DNA of 64,000 bases from the NCBI GenBank assembly GCA_963765285.1, contig CAVXVR010000009.1, positions 1-64,000 of the forward strand, in the 5' to 3' direction. Shown here in pieces: positions 16,178-24,338 of the stretch (position 1 is the stretch's first letter; the number at the start of each line of letters is the position of its first letter). The notes beneath the pieces are model-generated. The model had not been told where the DNA came from. It saw only the letters and a program-made list of their open reading frames with translations, and made no database searches. The DNA is from CAVWZH01 sp963765285 (GTDB lineage: Bacteria > Acidobacteriota > Terriglobia > Terriglobales > Acidobacteriaceae). A program made the position numbers and the translations under genes.

Positions 16178-16930
16178 ATGAGAAAATCTCGCCGCTTAAC
16201 GTCAACGATGATCGGTCTTCTGTTTTGCGGAATCCTGGTCTTTTCTCCAATCTCCTGGGCGCAGACGCCGGCACCGCAACGCTCGCCAATTCTCGACCAA
16301 GTTGCCAAGAGCTACGGTCTCGACTCGTGGGACAAAGTTGAGGCCATCCGCTACACCTGGAATGGAGAAATCACCGGACTCTTCAAAGCCGCGCACAAGT
16401 GGGAGTGGGAGCCCAAGACCGGCAAGGTCACCTTTGAAGGGACGGATAAAGACGGCAAGCCGGTCAAGGTTACGTACGACAGTTCGCAGCTCAGCAGCCA
16501 ATCTGACCAGGTGAAGAATGAAGTTGAACCGTCTTTCGTCAACGACAATTATTGGGCGCTGTTCCCCTTCCATGCTTACTGGGACAAGAGCGCCAGCGCC
16601 ATCGATCAGGGCAAGTTTAACCTGCCAGTGGGCCCCGGCATGGCCGAACTGCTCCCAATAAAGTACCCGGCAGACAGCGGCTACACGCCCGGCGACACCT
16701 GGGACCTCTACGTCGGTAAAGACAACCGCATCGTGTACTTCGTCTATCACCGTGGCGGGGCTAAGCCGCCGAGCCGCGTCTTCGCGACGTGGGCAGGGTA
16801 CAAAAAGGCAGGTCCAATAGTGTTCTCAACCGAGCATCGCGGCTTCGCCGATGGCAAGCCTTTGCACATTTTTCTTTCGGATGTGGCGGTTAAGCTGACG
16901 GGATCGGATAAGTGGATGGAGGCGCAGTAA
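16178..16930 (+). CDS. exported protein of unknown function
   Basis: A 250-residue secreted protein with a clear signal peptide (basic start, then STMIGLLFCGILVFSPISWAQ). The mature part is rich in aromatic and charged residues (HKWEWEPKTGKVTFEGTD, YWALFPFHAYWDKSA, YTPGDTWDLYVGKDNRIVYF). It looks like a beta-rich periplasmic domain, but I do not recognise the family. ATG 16178 follows AAGGAGGG with good spacing. It stands apart from the mannosyltransferase upstream by 81 bases. Confidence 0.75.
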   Translation: MRKSRRLTSTMIGLLFCGILVFSPISWAQTPAPQRSPILDQVAKSYGLDSWDKVEAIRYTWNGEITGLFKAAHKWEWEPKTGKVTFEGTDKDGKPVKVTYDSSQLSSQSDQVKNEVEPSFVNDNYWALFPFHAYWDKSASAIDQGKFNLPVGPGMAELLPIKYPADSGYTPGDTWDLYVGKDNRIVYFVYHRGGAKPPSRVFATWAGYKKAGPIVFSTEHRGFADGKPLHIFLSDVAVKLTGSDKWMEAQ

Positions 16931-16992
16931 GCGTAAAGGTGGGAATAAAGTTAGTCCGCTCCGCTCGAAATGAGAGTGAGCTAAAATTAACT

Positions 16993-17151
16993 ATGGCGAA
17001 TTGTGACAAATACGGAAACAAAAGCACGGATCGAACACTGACTTTGATTGCGGAAGCGCGGAGCGTTCTTATCGAGGCACTCCTGAATCCGCCCAAGCCA
17101 AACGAGAAGGCGATTGCAGCGGCGTGGAGATTGAAACAGGAGATCGCGTAG
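16993..17151 (+). pseudogene. remnant of a DUF1778 (TacA-like) antitoxin
   Basis: A 52-codon frame whose last part (LIEALLNPPKPNEKAIAAA) matches the toxin-binding tail typical of DUF1778 antitoxins. The ribbon-helix-helix half is missing or unrecognisable. It overlaps a GNAT-toxin remnant in the order expected for a TacAT operon. Homology is judged by eye from the tail motif only. Confidence 0.5.
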
Positions 17152-17330
17152 TTGGCAGATCGCACAGCGGGAACATCGCGTCCGTGGCCGTGGTGGTGGA
17201 GGCCATCGACGAAAACGCGCGCGCCTTCTACAGGCGCTACGGTTTCATCGGAATTCCGAATCGCCCGAATCGGCTCTTCATGCCCATGAAGACGGTGGAA
17301 CAGATTTTCGCTGACGTTGATGCGGAGTAA
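17124..17330 (+). pseudogene. C-terminal remnant of a GNAT (TacT-like) toxin
   Basis: Only the last third of a GNAT acetyltransferase remains: AVVVEAIDENARAFYRRYGF, then NRPNRLFMPMKTVEQIF. This is the diagnostic end of TacT-type tRNA-acetylating toxins. The acetyl-CoA-binding loop and earlier strands are absent, so the product cannot be a working acetyltransferase. With the antitoxin remnant just upstream it marks a decayed toxin-antitoxin locus. Confidence 0.65.
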
Positions 17331-17334
17331 CTTC

Positions 17335-17365
17335 CCCACTCAAGCCAAAGACGGGCTTGAGTGGG
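17335..17365. repeat. seven-base-loop hairpin between convergent genes
   Basis: Perfect 12-bp arms CCCACTCAAGCC/GGCTTGAGTGGG around loop AAAGACG; the same arms occur at 4948-4978. It is followed by GCCACTTGCCCG, a variant of the common tail. Lying 15 bases from the stop of the radical SAM gene, it could also act as a bidirectional transcript end. Confidence 0.8.
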
Positions 17366-17380
17366 CCACTTGCCCGTTCT

Positions 17381-18454
17381 TCACGAGTCAGCCTCTCGGG
17401 CGATCACGACCGTAGTGCAGGAACTACTGAGCTTTGGCAAGTCGCGGTTCGCGGCCATGCGGATCTGGAGTCTTGGGCGCTCGCCCCGAATGATCGGACA
17501 GTAAGAATCAGGCTCTAGTAGTGCGCCCTGCAAGCGCCGACGTCCGGCACACCCGCCATGGCATGCGTCCCGGAACTCGCACGGATTGCAGGCCTCGGGC
17601 AGTGTCCGTGCCTGCTCGAAGGGTGCGGAGTCCAGAATGTCAGGTCCGATCGAGATCAAATCTGACAGCGGCTCCCCTGATCCTGGCCAATAAACGCAGG
17701 GTTGCGTCGTGGCTCTTGGCGTCACTCGGACGGTGCTCACGCCACAACCGCCTTGGAGCGGTGGCAGGCCCGCCATGGCGCGCACCAGCGGCTCGCCAAT
17801 CGCGATTACGTCGGTCTCCTCAAAGAGGCGCCGAAAGCCTTCCCAGTATTCTTCGTAGGACAGCGCGTAGACGTCGGATTGCACCGACTGATAGACGTTC
17901 AACCGCAGGGGTGCGTCAAATTGCTTAGCCACTCGCGCGACTTCCGCCAGACGCAGGTAGTTCGACTTCATCATGACGGCGACGATGGTTACAGGAATAC
18001 GCAGTTTCCGGCAACGGTCTGCCTGCTGTTGGATCAACTGCCAATTGCCATCTCCGCGCTGTGCATCCTGTTCGGCTTGCGACGGGTAATCGAGAGAGAA
18101 TTCGATGTCATGGAAGGCGCGCAGGTCGTTGTCTTCCAGAACAGCAACACTATGACCGTTGGAAGTGATGGTGAGCTTGACCGGTTTCGTCCGCAGGCAG
18201 GCCAGTATGGCCTTGAATTCGGGATGCATGCCGTTCTCACCGGTGCCGAGATTCACCGAGCGCACGGGCAGGCGTCCCATGACTGCCTTTACTTGATCGA
18301 GCGAGAGTCGATCCGCGCGAGTAGGATCGCGGTAGCAGAAGGCGCAGGTGAGATTGCACTCGTTGGTCAGGCCCAGCCCGAGCGAAATACCGGCATCAGG
18401 TGTCTTCATTGTGCGAGATCCGGAGGGCGAAGGTTGGGCGGTGACCTTGTTCAT
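17381..18454 (-). CDS. radical SAM protein with SPASM-type C-terminal domain
   Basis: Radical S-adenosylmethionine enzyme, 357 residues. The 4Fe-4S site is CNLTCAFC (CxxxCxxC) near residue 30, in a LGLGLTNECNLTCAFCYRD context. The C-terminal part has a cysteine set (CGVSTVRV, QPCVYW, CNPCEFRDACHGGCAGRRR, YCP) typical of SPASM domains that hold extra clusters. SPASM enzymes commonly modify peptides (RiPPs) or act in cofactor maturation. Its ATG overlaps the stop of the upstream methyltransferase (ATGA at 18451-18454), so the two are coupled. No precursor peptide was recognised nearby. The substrate is unknown. Confidence 0.88.
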   Translation of the reverse strand: MNKVTAQPSPSGSRTMKTPDAGISLGLGLTNECNLTCAFCYRDPTRADRLSLDQVKAVMGRLPVRSVNLGTGENGMHPEFKAILACLRTKPVKLTITSNGHSVAVLEDNDLRAFHDIEFSLDYPSQAEQDAQRGDGNWQLIQQQADRCRKLRIPVTIVAVMMKSNYLRLAEVARVAKQFDAPLRLNVYQSVQSDVYALSYEEYWEGFRRLFEETDVIAIGEPLVRAMAGLPPLQGGCGVSTVRVTPRATTQPCVYWPGSGEPLSDLISIGPDILDSAPFEQARTLPEACNPCEFRDACHGGCAGRRRLQGALLEPDSYCPIIRGERPRLQIRMAANRDLPKLSSSCTTVVIAREADS

Positions 18455-19275
18455 GTAGCGTCCTTCGTCCCCGGGTCTGCGCGATGTGCCAGGCAATGCG
18501 TGTAGCGGGCGACTGCAGCAAACTCCGGTCGCCTGCCCAGCTTGCGTTCCAGTTCCAGAATCCGCTCATAGTCGTCATCTCGAGAAACCGTCGTTGGCAA
18601 GTAATCCGACATGACCCGTACCCCCCGCTCCGCAGCTGGCGCCAGTGACGATTCGCGCAGCATGGTTTGCAGGCTCTCCGCCGTAAATAGGCGTACTTTT
18701 CCTCCATACAACGACTCATGTCCCCAATCGGCGGTGAGATTACGCTCGGCCGCGGCCAAGTCGCCCTCCTGTATTGCGGACTTCAACACCTCACCTGCCT
18801 GGTTCCGCACCAATACCGAGATTATGCTGGACGGATCGCGCAAGGCGCGAGCCGCACTGCGCAATACCGCACAGGGGTCTTCAACATATTCCAGGATATT
18901 GTGGCAAAGAATCACATCAAACGACTCGGCGTGGAACAAGTTTGGGAATTGGGCAGCATCGCCGTGCTTCAGCACGATCCTTTCTGAAACGCCTGCGTCC
19001 CGCGCTGCCCGCCTCGCGAAATCCAGCATTGCCCCAGACGCATCCAGCAATGTGACGTGAAAACCAAGTCGTGCCAGGCGCACCGCAGTGGCGCCGGTAC
19101 CGCACCCAAGATCGAGAGCGTGCAAAGACTGTGTGGGCTGCGGGAGAAATTCCTGCAAATTGGCAAAAGCGAGGTCGAGGCGCAACTGGCCCCCGGCGGT
19201 CTCGAGGTAGGCGGCGTACTTCGCTGCGCCCATCTGGAACCGTTCGAAGTCGTCATTGGCGGCCATCGGGTTCAT
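18451..19275 (-). CDS. class I SAM-dependent methyltransferase
   Basis: Soluble Rossmann-fold methyltransferase of 274 residues. Motif I is LHALDLGCGTGATAVRLA, followed by the acidic VTLLDASGAML strand, the KHGDAAQF segment, and motif IV VILCHNILEYV. The C-terminus (LAAAERNLTADWGHESLYGG) recalls CmoM/SmtA-type enzymes. It is the first gene of a two-gene operon with the radical SAM protein and is translationally coupled to it. The start could also be the Met three residues on; neither has a strong ribosome site. Confidence 0.87.
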   Translation of the reverse strand: MNPMAANDDFERFQMGAAKYAAYLETAGGQLRLDLAFANLQEFLPQPTQSLHALDLGCGTGATAVRLARLGFHVTLLDASGAMLDFARRAARDAGVSERIVLKHGDAAQFPNLFHAESFDVILCHNILEYVEDPCAVLRSAARALRDPSSIISVLVRNQAGEVLKSAIQEGDLAAAERNLTADWGHESLYGGKVRLFTAESLQTMLRESSLAPAAERGVRVMSDYLPTTVSRDDDYERILELERKLGRRPEFAAVARYTHCLAHRADPGTKDAT

Positions 19276-19376
19276 GCGGCCACTCAGGCGAAGTCGCCCG
19301 TTCGAGTCGCAGAGTGAGTACCCGAGCGTATACCGAAAGGATCAGGAGCGACAAGTCGAGTTATGAAAAGCGATCG

Positions 19377-19402
19377 CTTCCGAGTGCGGCGGCACTCGGA
19401 AG
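19377..19402 (-). terminator. probable terminator of isocitrate lyase
   Basis: Perfect 11-bp stem CTTCCGAGTGC/GCACTCGGAAG with a four-base loop, 40 bases past the aceA stop. On the minus strand it is followed by CGATCGCTTTT, a short T-rich stretch. It lies between aceA and the methyltransferase gene, which run the same way, so it likely separates the two units. Confidence 0.6.
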
Positions 19403-19441
19403 CTGGCGCTGGAAAATCCGCAGAGAATAGAAGGGTTGAGT

Positions 19442-20854
19442 CTAATCTCCCGAGGGCAGGAGCGACTCCTCAGGAAACGGCATGATTTCTGACACAACAG
19501 TCGTGGACGGGCACTCGCCGAGAATCGGCTGACAGGCCGCATCCGGACCGTGGTGAGGACGCATGAGGGGCTTCATTTCAGAGAATTGTTCCTGCTCCGT
19601 GGAACCATTTAGCGCGGTGGTCGAGGCGAGACCTCCGGCGATTACCTGCGTGAGCATGTCGAAGTATCCGGTGCCCACGAAGCGCTGGTGTTTCACGGCC
19701 TCGTATCCGTACTCCGTCTCGCGGCTGAATTCCTTCTCCTGCAGGCGGGAGTATGCCGTCATACCGCTATCTTTGTAACCGCGCGCCAGTTCGAACATGC
19801 TCAGGTTCAGGGCATGGAATCCGGCTAGCGTGACAAACTGGAACTTGTATCCCATCTTGGCCAGTTCGGGCTGAAAGTTCGCGATGGTCTCGTCGTTCAG
19901 TTTCTTTTTCCAGTTGAATGAGGGCGAGCAGTTGTAGGCCAGCAATTTGCCGGGATATTTGGCGTGGATCGCCCTGGCAAACTGGCGCGCTTCTTCCACG
20001 TTCGGCTCCGAGGTTTCACACCAGATCAGGTCGGCGTAAGGTGCATAGGCCAGGCCGCGAGCGATGGCAGACTCAATGCCGCCACGAATCTTGAAGAAGC
20101 CTTCCGAGGTTCTTTCCCCAGTCACGAACTCACGGTCGCGCGGATCGATGTCGCTGGTCAGAAGATGAGCGCTGTTGGCGTCGGTGCGCGCCATGATGAG
20201 CGTGGGGACGCCGAGGACATCCGTTGCCAGGCGGGCGGCAACTAATTTTTGAATCGCCTCTGTCGTCGGAACCAGAACTTTACCGCCGAGGTGGCCGCAC
20301 TTCTTCGCGGAAGAAAGCTGATCTTCAAAATGCACGCAGGCTGCGCCGGCTTCGATCATTGCCTTCATCAATTCGAAAGCGTTCAACGTGCCGCCGAATC
20401 CGGCTTCGGCGTCGGCCACGATCGGAGCCATCCAGTGCACACTGTTTTTGTCGTCCATGTGGTGGACCTGGTCGGCGCGCATCAGGGCGTTATTAATCCG
20501 CCGAATGCAGTTGGGGACGCTGTCCACCGGATACAAGCTTTGATCGGGATACATATGACCGGAATCATTGGCGTCCGCCGCCACCTGCCAGCCGCTGAGA
20601 TAAATGGATTTCAGTCCCGCTTGGACCTGCTGCACCGCTTGATTGCCGGTGAGTGCGCCGAGAGCCGGAACGTAGTCTTCATGATGCAGCAGGGACCAGA
20701 GGCGCTCGGCACCGAGACGAGCCAGGGTGTGCTCCACCTGAAACGAGCCGCGTAGTTTCACGACTTGTTGGCTGGTGTAGGGGCGTTTGGTGCCTTTCCA
20801 TCGGGCGTTCGTGTGCCATTGTTTGGTCAGCTCTGTTGCGCTTGGAATTTGCAT
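19442..20854 (-). CDS. aceA: isocitrate lyase
   Basis: Cleaves isocitrate to succinate and glyoxylate, first step of the glyoxylate shunt. The 470-residue protein has the catalytic KKCGH motif at 184-188 and the family landmarks WQVAADANDSGHMYPDQSLYP, IMARTDANSA and LAYNCSPSFNWKKKL. I start at ATG 20854, with AAGGA upstream; an in-frame start at 20905 lacks one. About 38 residues follow the GSTEQEQF stretch where shorter homologues usually end. This tail may be native or the result of an indel at the stop. The gene is divergent from malate synthase and shares a palindrome-rich control region with it. Confidence 0.96.
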   Translation of the reverse strand: MQIPSATELTKQWHTNARWKGTKRPYTSQQVVKLRGSFQVEHTLARLGAERLWSLLHHEDYVPALGALTGNQAVQQVQAGLKSIYLSGWQVAADANDSGHMYPDQSLYPVDSVPNCIRRINNALMRADQVHHMDDKNSVHWMAPIVADAEAGFGGTLNAFELMKAMIEAGAACVHFEDQLSSAKKCGHLGGKVLVPTTEAIQKLVAARLATDVLGVPTLIMARTDANSAHLLTSDIDPRDREFVTGERTSEGFFKIRGGIESAIARGLAYAPYADLIWCETSEPNVEEARQFARAIHAKYPGKLLAYNCSPSFNWKKKLNDETIANFQPELAKMGYKFQFVTLAGFHALNLSMFELARGYKDSGMTAYSRLQEKEFSRETEYGYEAVKHQRFVGTGYFDMLTQVIAGGLASTTALNGSTEQEQFSEMKPLMRPHHGPDAACQPILGECPSTTVVSEIMPFPEESLLPSGD

Positions 20855-20946
20855 GGTTGCGATGTCCTTCTCCGGCGTGCCGGTTCCATGAGCAGTAAAG
20901 CGCATTCCCAGGAAGGCTCCAAACCCGATCGTCCGTTACGGCTAGG

Positions 20947-20991
20947 TAGTCCGTTTCGGACTATTCGGGCCGCGAACTCTTTTCGGCCCGA
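20947..20991. promoter_or_regulatory. palindromes in the aceA-aceB divergent promoter region
   Basis: TAGTCCG-TTT-CGGACTA (20947-20963) is a perfect 7-bp inverted repeat. Next to it TCGGGCCG (20965-20972) pairs exactly with CGGCCCGA (20984-20991). The second ends 5 bases before the malate synthase start at 20997. A shared regulator of the glyoxylate shunt is the natural reading, but the factor is not identified. Confidence 0.6.
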
Positions 20992-20996
20992 CTAAG

Positions 20997-22550
20997 ATGG
21001 AGGACATGACAACGAGCACAGCCCTGCGTAACGAAGTTGAGACCGAGATTCTTACTCCGGAAGCGAGCAACTTCCTGACGAAACTGTCCCGCGAATTTGA
21101 ACCGCGACGACAGGAGTTGCTGGCCCGCCGCAAGGTACGGCAGGGGCAGATCGATGTCGGCCAGCTTCCCGACTTTTTCCCCGAAACAGCGCACATTCGC
21201 GAGGCGGACTGGAGAGTCGCAACCATCCCGCACGACTTGCTCGACCGCCGGGTCGAGATCACGGGCCCGGTGGACCGGAAAATGATCATCAATGCGATGA
21301 ACTCGGGCGCAAGCGTGTTCATGGCTGATTTTGAGGATTCGAATTCACCGACATGGCAGAACAATCTGGAGGGTCAGTTCAATCTTCACGACGCGGTCGA
21401 GGGAACGATCCGCTACGTCAGCCCGGAAGGCAAGCGCTACGAACTCAACCCGCGTGTGGCGACACTGATGGTTCGTCCGCGGGGCTGGCATTTGGTGGAA
21501 CGACACTTTACGGTGGATGGCCAGGCTATCTCTGGCTCGCTGTTTGATTTTGGTCTCTATTTCTTTCACAACGCGAAATCGCTCGTCCGTAAGGGGACGG
21601 GGCCGTATTTTTACCTGCCCAAGATGGAGAGTCATCTTGAAGCGCGGCTGTGGAATGATGTGTTCAATTTTTCTCAGGATGAGCTCGGGATCGCTCGCGG
21701 CACCATTCGCGCGACAGTCCTCATTGAGACGATTCTGGCAGCGTTTGAGATGGATGAGATTCTTTACGAGCTGAGAGATCACTCCGCGGGGCTGAACTGC
21801 GGGCGGTGGGATTATATTTTCAGCTTCATCAAGAAATTCAGGAACCGTCCCGACTTCGTGCTGCCGGACCGCTCGGTTGTAACCATGGAAAAGCATTTCT
21901 TAAAGTCCTATGTGGATCTGCTGATCCAGACCTGCCATCGCCGGGGTATTCATGCCATGGGTGGAATGGCGGCGCAGATTCCCATCAAGAACGATTTCGC
22001 GGCCAATGAGAAAGCGCTCGATAAAGTGCGCCAAGACAAACTGCGCGAGGTCCGTGCCGGGCATGACGGCACCTGGGTGGCCCATCCCGGGCTGGTGCCG
22101 ATTGCAAAGGAAGTGTTTGACACGCATATGAAGGAAGCTAATCAAATCGGCTGTCCCCGCGAGCAAGTGCGGGTTATGGCCAAGGATTTGCTTGCCGTTA
22201 CCGAAGGCCAAGTCACTGAAGAAGGTCTGCGCTGGAATATTGATGTGGGCTTGCAGTATCTGGAGTCGTGGCTGAGGGGCTCAGGCTGCGTTCCCATCTA
22301 CAACCTCATGGAAGACGCCGCTACCGCCGAAATCTGTCGTGCCCAGGTGTGGCAATGGTTGCGCCACGGAGCCATGCTCAGCAACGGACGGCCAGTGACG
22401 CAAGCAATGGTGCGACAGGTAATCGCAGAACAGAAGAGTAAGCTGCAAGGTGGCCGTATGGCGGAAGCCGCCGAAATTTACGAGCACATGATGACCAGCC
22501 CCGATTTCGCGGAATTCCTCACCCTGGTGGCTTATGATTACATCGACTAG
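20997..22550 (+). CDS. aceB: malate synthase A
   Basis: Condenses glyoxylate and acetyl-CoA to malate, second step of the glyoxylate shunt. The 517-residue length fits the A isoform. Landmarks include MADFEDSNSPTW (metal and glyoxylate site), HLVERHFTVDG, YFYLPKMESHLEARLWND, TVLIETILAAFEMDEILYEL, and GLNCGRWDYIFSFIK. The first ATG is at 20997; a GGAGG ends two bases before a second ATG at 21006, so the start is uncertain by three codons. It is divergent from aceA. The combination indicates growth on acetate or fatty acids. Confidence 0.96.
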   Translation: MEDMTTSTALRNEVETEILTPEASNFLTKLSREFEPRRQELLARRKVRQGQIDVGQLPDFFPETAHIREADWRVATIPHDLLDRRVEITGPVDRKMIINAMNSGASVFMADFEDSNSPTWQNNLEGQFNLHDAVEGTIRYVSPEGKRYELNPRVATLMVRPRGWHLVERHFTVDGQAISGSLFDFGLYFFHNAKSLVRKGTGPYFYLPKMESHLEARLWNDVFNFSQDELGIARGTIRATVLIETILAAFEMDEILYELRDHSAGLNCGRWDYIFSFIKKFRNRPDFVLPDRSVVTMEKHFLKSYVDLLIQTCHRRGIHAMGGMAAQIPIKNDFAANEKALDKVRQDKLREVRAGHDGTWVAHPGLVPIAKEVFDTHMKEANQIGCPREQVRVMAKDLLAVTEGQVTEEGLRWNIDVGLQYLESWLRGSGCVPIYNLMEDAATAEICRAQVWQWLRHGAMLSNGRPVTQAMVRQVIAEQKSKLQGGRMAEAAEIYEHMMTSPDFAEFLTLVAYDYID

Positions 22551-22576
22551 AAATACGCAGGACGCCTGCGTGCAAG

Positions 22577-24224
22577 ATGACTCCCCATCCAAGCGAGATC
22601 TCGAATGAATTTTTAGCTCAGCTGAAGGAAGACCTGGTGTGCCGCCGTGTGGGACGCGGCATGGCATGCCTGGACGGCCACAGCCACCTCCTGAAATCGT
22701 TCGATTCTGAACAAAAGAATGCTGCGCTTTTCGTGGGTTACTTGGCGCAATGGGTGGATGTCGGCTTCCAGCGGCCTGGGCTCGTGAAGTCGATTGTTTG
22801 CCGCTTCTCCAAAGCTGACCGCGCCCGTTTGCCGCTACATGATTATCTGCATTTGAGGATGGCCGAGGGCATGGTGGCGATGGCGGAAGAGTCCAAAGAA
22901 GAGGCCTTGCGACACCTCGATTTCGTTTTGAGCCTGGAGCAGGAGACCGACGACAAAGAACTGCTATCCATCGCCAATTTCTGGAAGGGCCGCTGCCTGC
23001 GCATGAAGGGCGAGTACGATCAGGCGCTGGCATTCGCAGTGAAGGGCAGGGAACTCGCTTCGGCGCTTGGCCATTCTCCCATGGCTGCTGTGATGCGAGT
23101 ACTCGAAAGCTGGCTCTTCTTCCAAAAAGGGGACGCGCAACAGGCGGTCAATATTCTGCAGGAGGCGGAGGGAATCCTGCGCAAGACGGACGATTACCTC
23201 ACCCTGGGCAATATCCATTCTTCTTATGGACGCATTGCGCGCCGGCAGGGGCGCTACCAGCATGCGATCGACAGCTTTAATGCAGCCATCACAGAGTACA
23301 AAAAGCGCGATCCGCGGCATCGAAACGTGGCGCGCTCGCTGAACAACATGGCATACGTCAAGCGGTTGATCGCCCTGCAGCTACGCCGCAAAATCGATGC
23401 TGATGCCGCGCGACGCCGCAAAGCCGCGAGCCGCGGCCGCGCCGCGAATGGACAGGGCAGAGGCGCAATATCGCGGACGCTTTGAGCAACTCCGCCAGGA
23501 GGCTCTAGCCGAACTCGGGGAAGCTGCAGCCATCTATGAACAATATGAGAACCACCACGGCCTGGGCAGCGTCCATTTGAACTATGGCTATCTGTACCTG
23601 GACAACGGAGATTTGGAACACGCGGAGGCGGCGGCCAAAACGGCTTCTTGCCTGGCTGGAGAAAAGCATGACCACATCCTGATGGCGCGGTCGCGCCTGC
23701 TGCTCTGCATGATCGAGAACGCCCGGGTAGAAGAAGGGATCGGCGAGAGTACCGAGCCCGGCAGTCATGCCCGCCTTGCCCAGGATTGCGCGCAAGAAGC
23801 CATTGAACTGGCGAAACACACCCAGAACCGGCGCTTGCTGGCGCACACTTACATCTGGCAGGGACTGACGTACTGCAACCGTTTCTTCGACGATCCGGGC
23901 GCGGCGCGGCCCTATTACGACCAGGCCATCAACCTCAGCAAGGGCGACCACGCAGACAGCGCATGGGAAGATTTGCAGATGCTGAAGGCCAAAGTGTTGC
24001 GCGGCGGAAGCGTAAACCCTACGCTACGCGCATGGTCGCAAGGATCAGTCGGCGACAAGACCTTCCAGCAGATCAGCGAGGAATTTGCCGAGCTGATTAT
24101 TCCCAAAGTCTGGGAGCGGGAGGGCCGCAAGGTTTCACGCGTGGCGGCGCGGCTCTCGGTGTCTCCGAAAAAAGTTCGCCGCATTCTCAGCCGCGTGGGA
24201 AGAAGGAAGCCGCCTGCAGAGTAA
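22577..24224 (+). pseudogene. TPR protein with C-terminal HTH, frameshifted
   Basis: Predicted soluble regulator or scaffold of about 548 residues. Two overlapping frames make one protein. The first (from ATG 22577) has TPR-like helices such as NFWKGRCLRMKGEYDQALAF and GNIHSSYGRIARRQGRYQHAI. The second resumes near 23450 with RFEQLRQEALAELGEAAAIYEQ and more TPRs. One inserted base between about 23440 and 23460, in a very GC-rich stretch, explains the switch. The end, KVSRVAARLSVSPKKVRRILSRVG, looks like a Fis-type helix-turn-helix. It begins 26 bases after aceB, so it may be co-transcribed with it and could sense or regulate that pathway; that is inference. Confidence 0.75.
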
Positions 24225-24291
24225 AGGCCGCGAGATCTACTTCTGCTGTGCCGGGTGCAAGCAGGCGTTTGAGCGGCGGCCAGAGAAATAA
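24211..24291 (+). pseudogene. YHS-domain (metal-binding) fragment overlapping the TPR gene end
   Basis: In the +1 frame relative to the TPR stop, 26 residues read RLQSKGREIYFCCAGCKQAF and on to a TAA at 24289. CCxxC preceded by YF is the signature of the YHS/TRASH metal-binding domain. No own start codon is visible. It may be a remnant of a separate gene, or the true end of the TPR protein if one more indel lies just before it. Confidence 0.45.
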
Positions 24292-24338
24292 GCGCTCTCG
24301 ATTTCGAGTGCACGATTCCGCCGAGAACGCTCGAGAAG

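Noticed and set aside
1..17365. CRISPR array
   Set aside because: The repeats are palindromic but irregularly spaced, lack uniform spacers and have no cas genes nearby.
17702..18505. 267-codon open frame opposite the radical SAM gene
   Set aside because: The opposite strand carries clear CxxxCxxC and SPASM motifs; this frame is its shadow.
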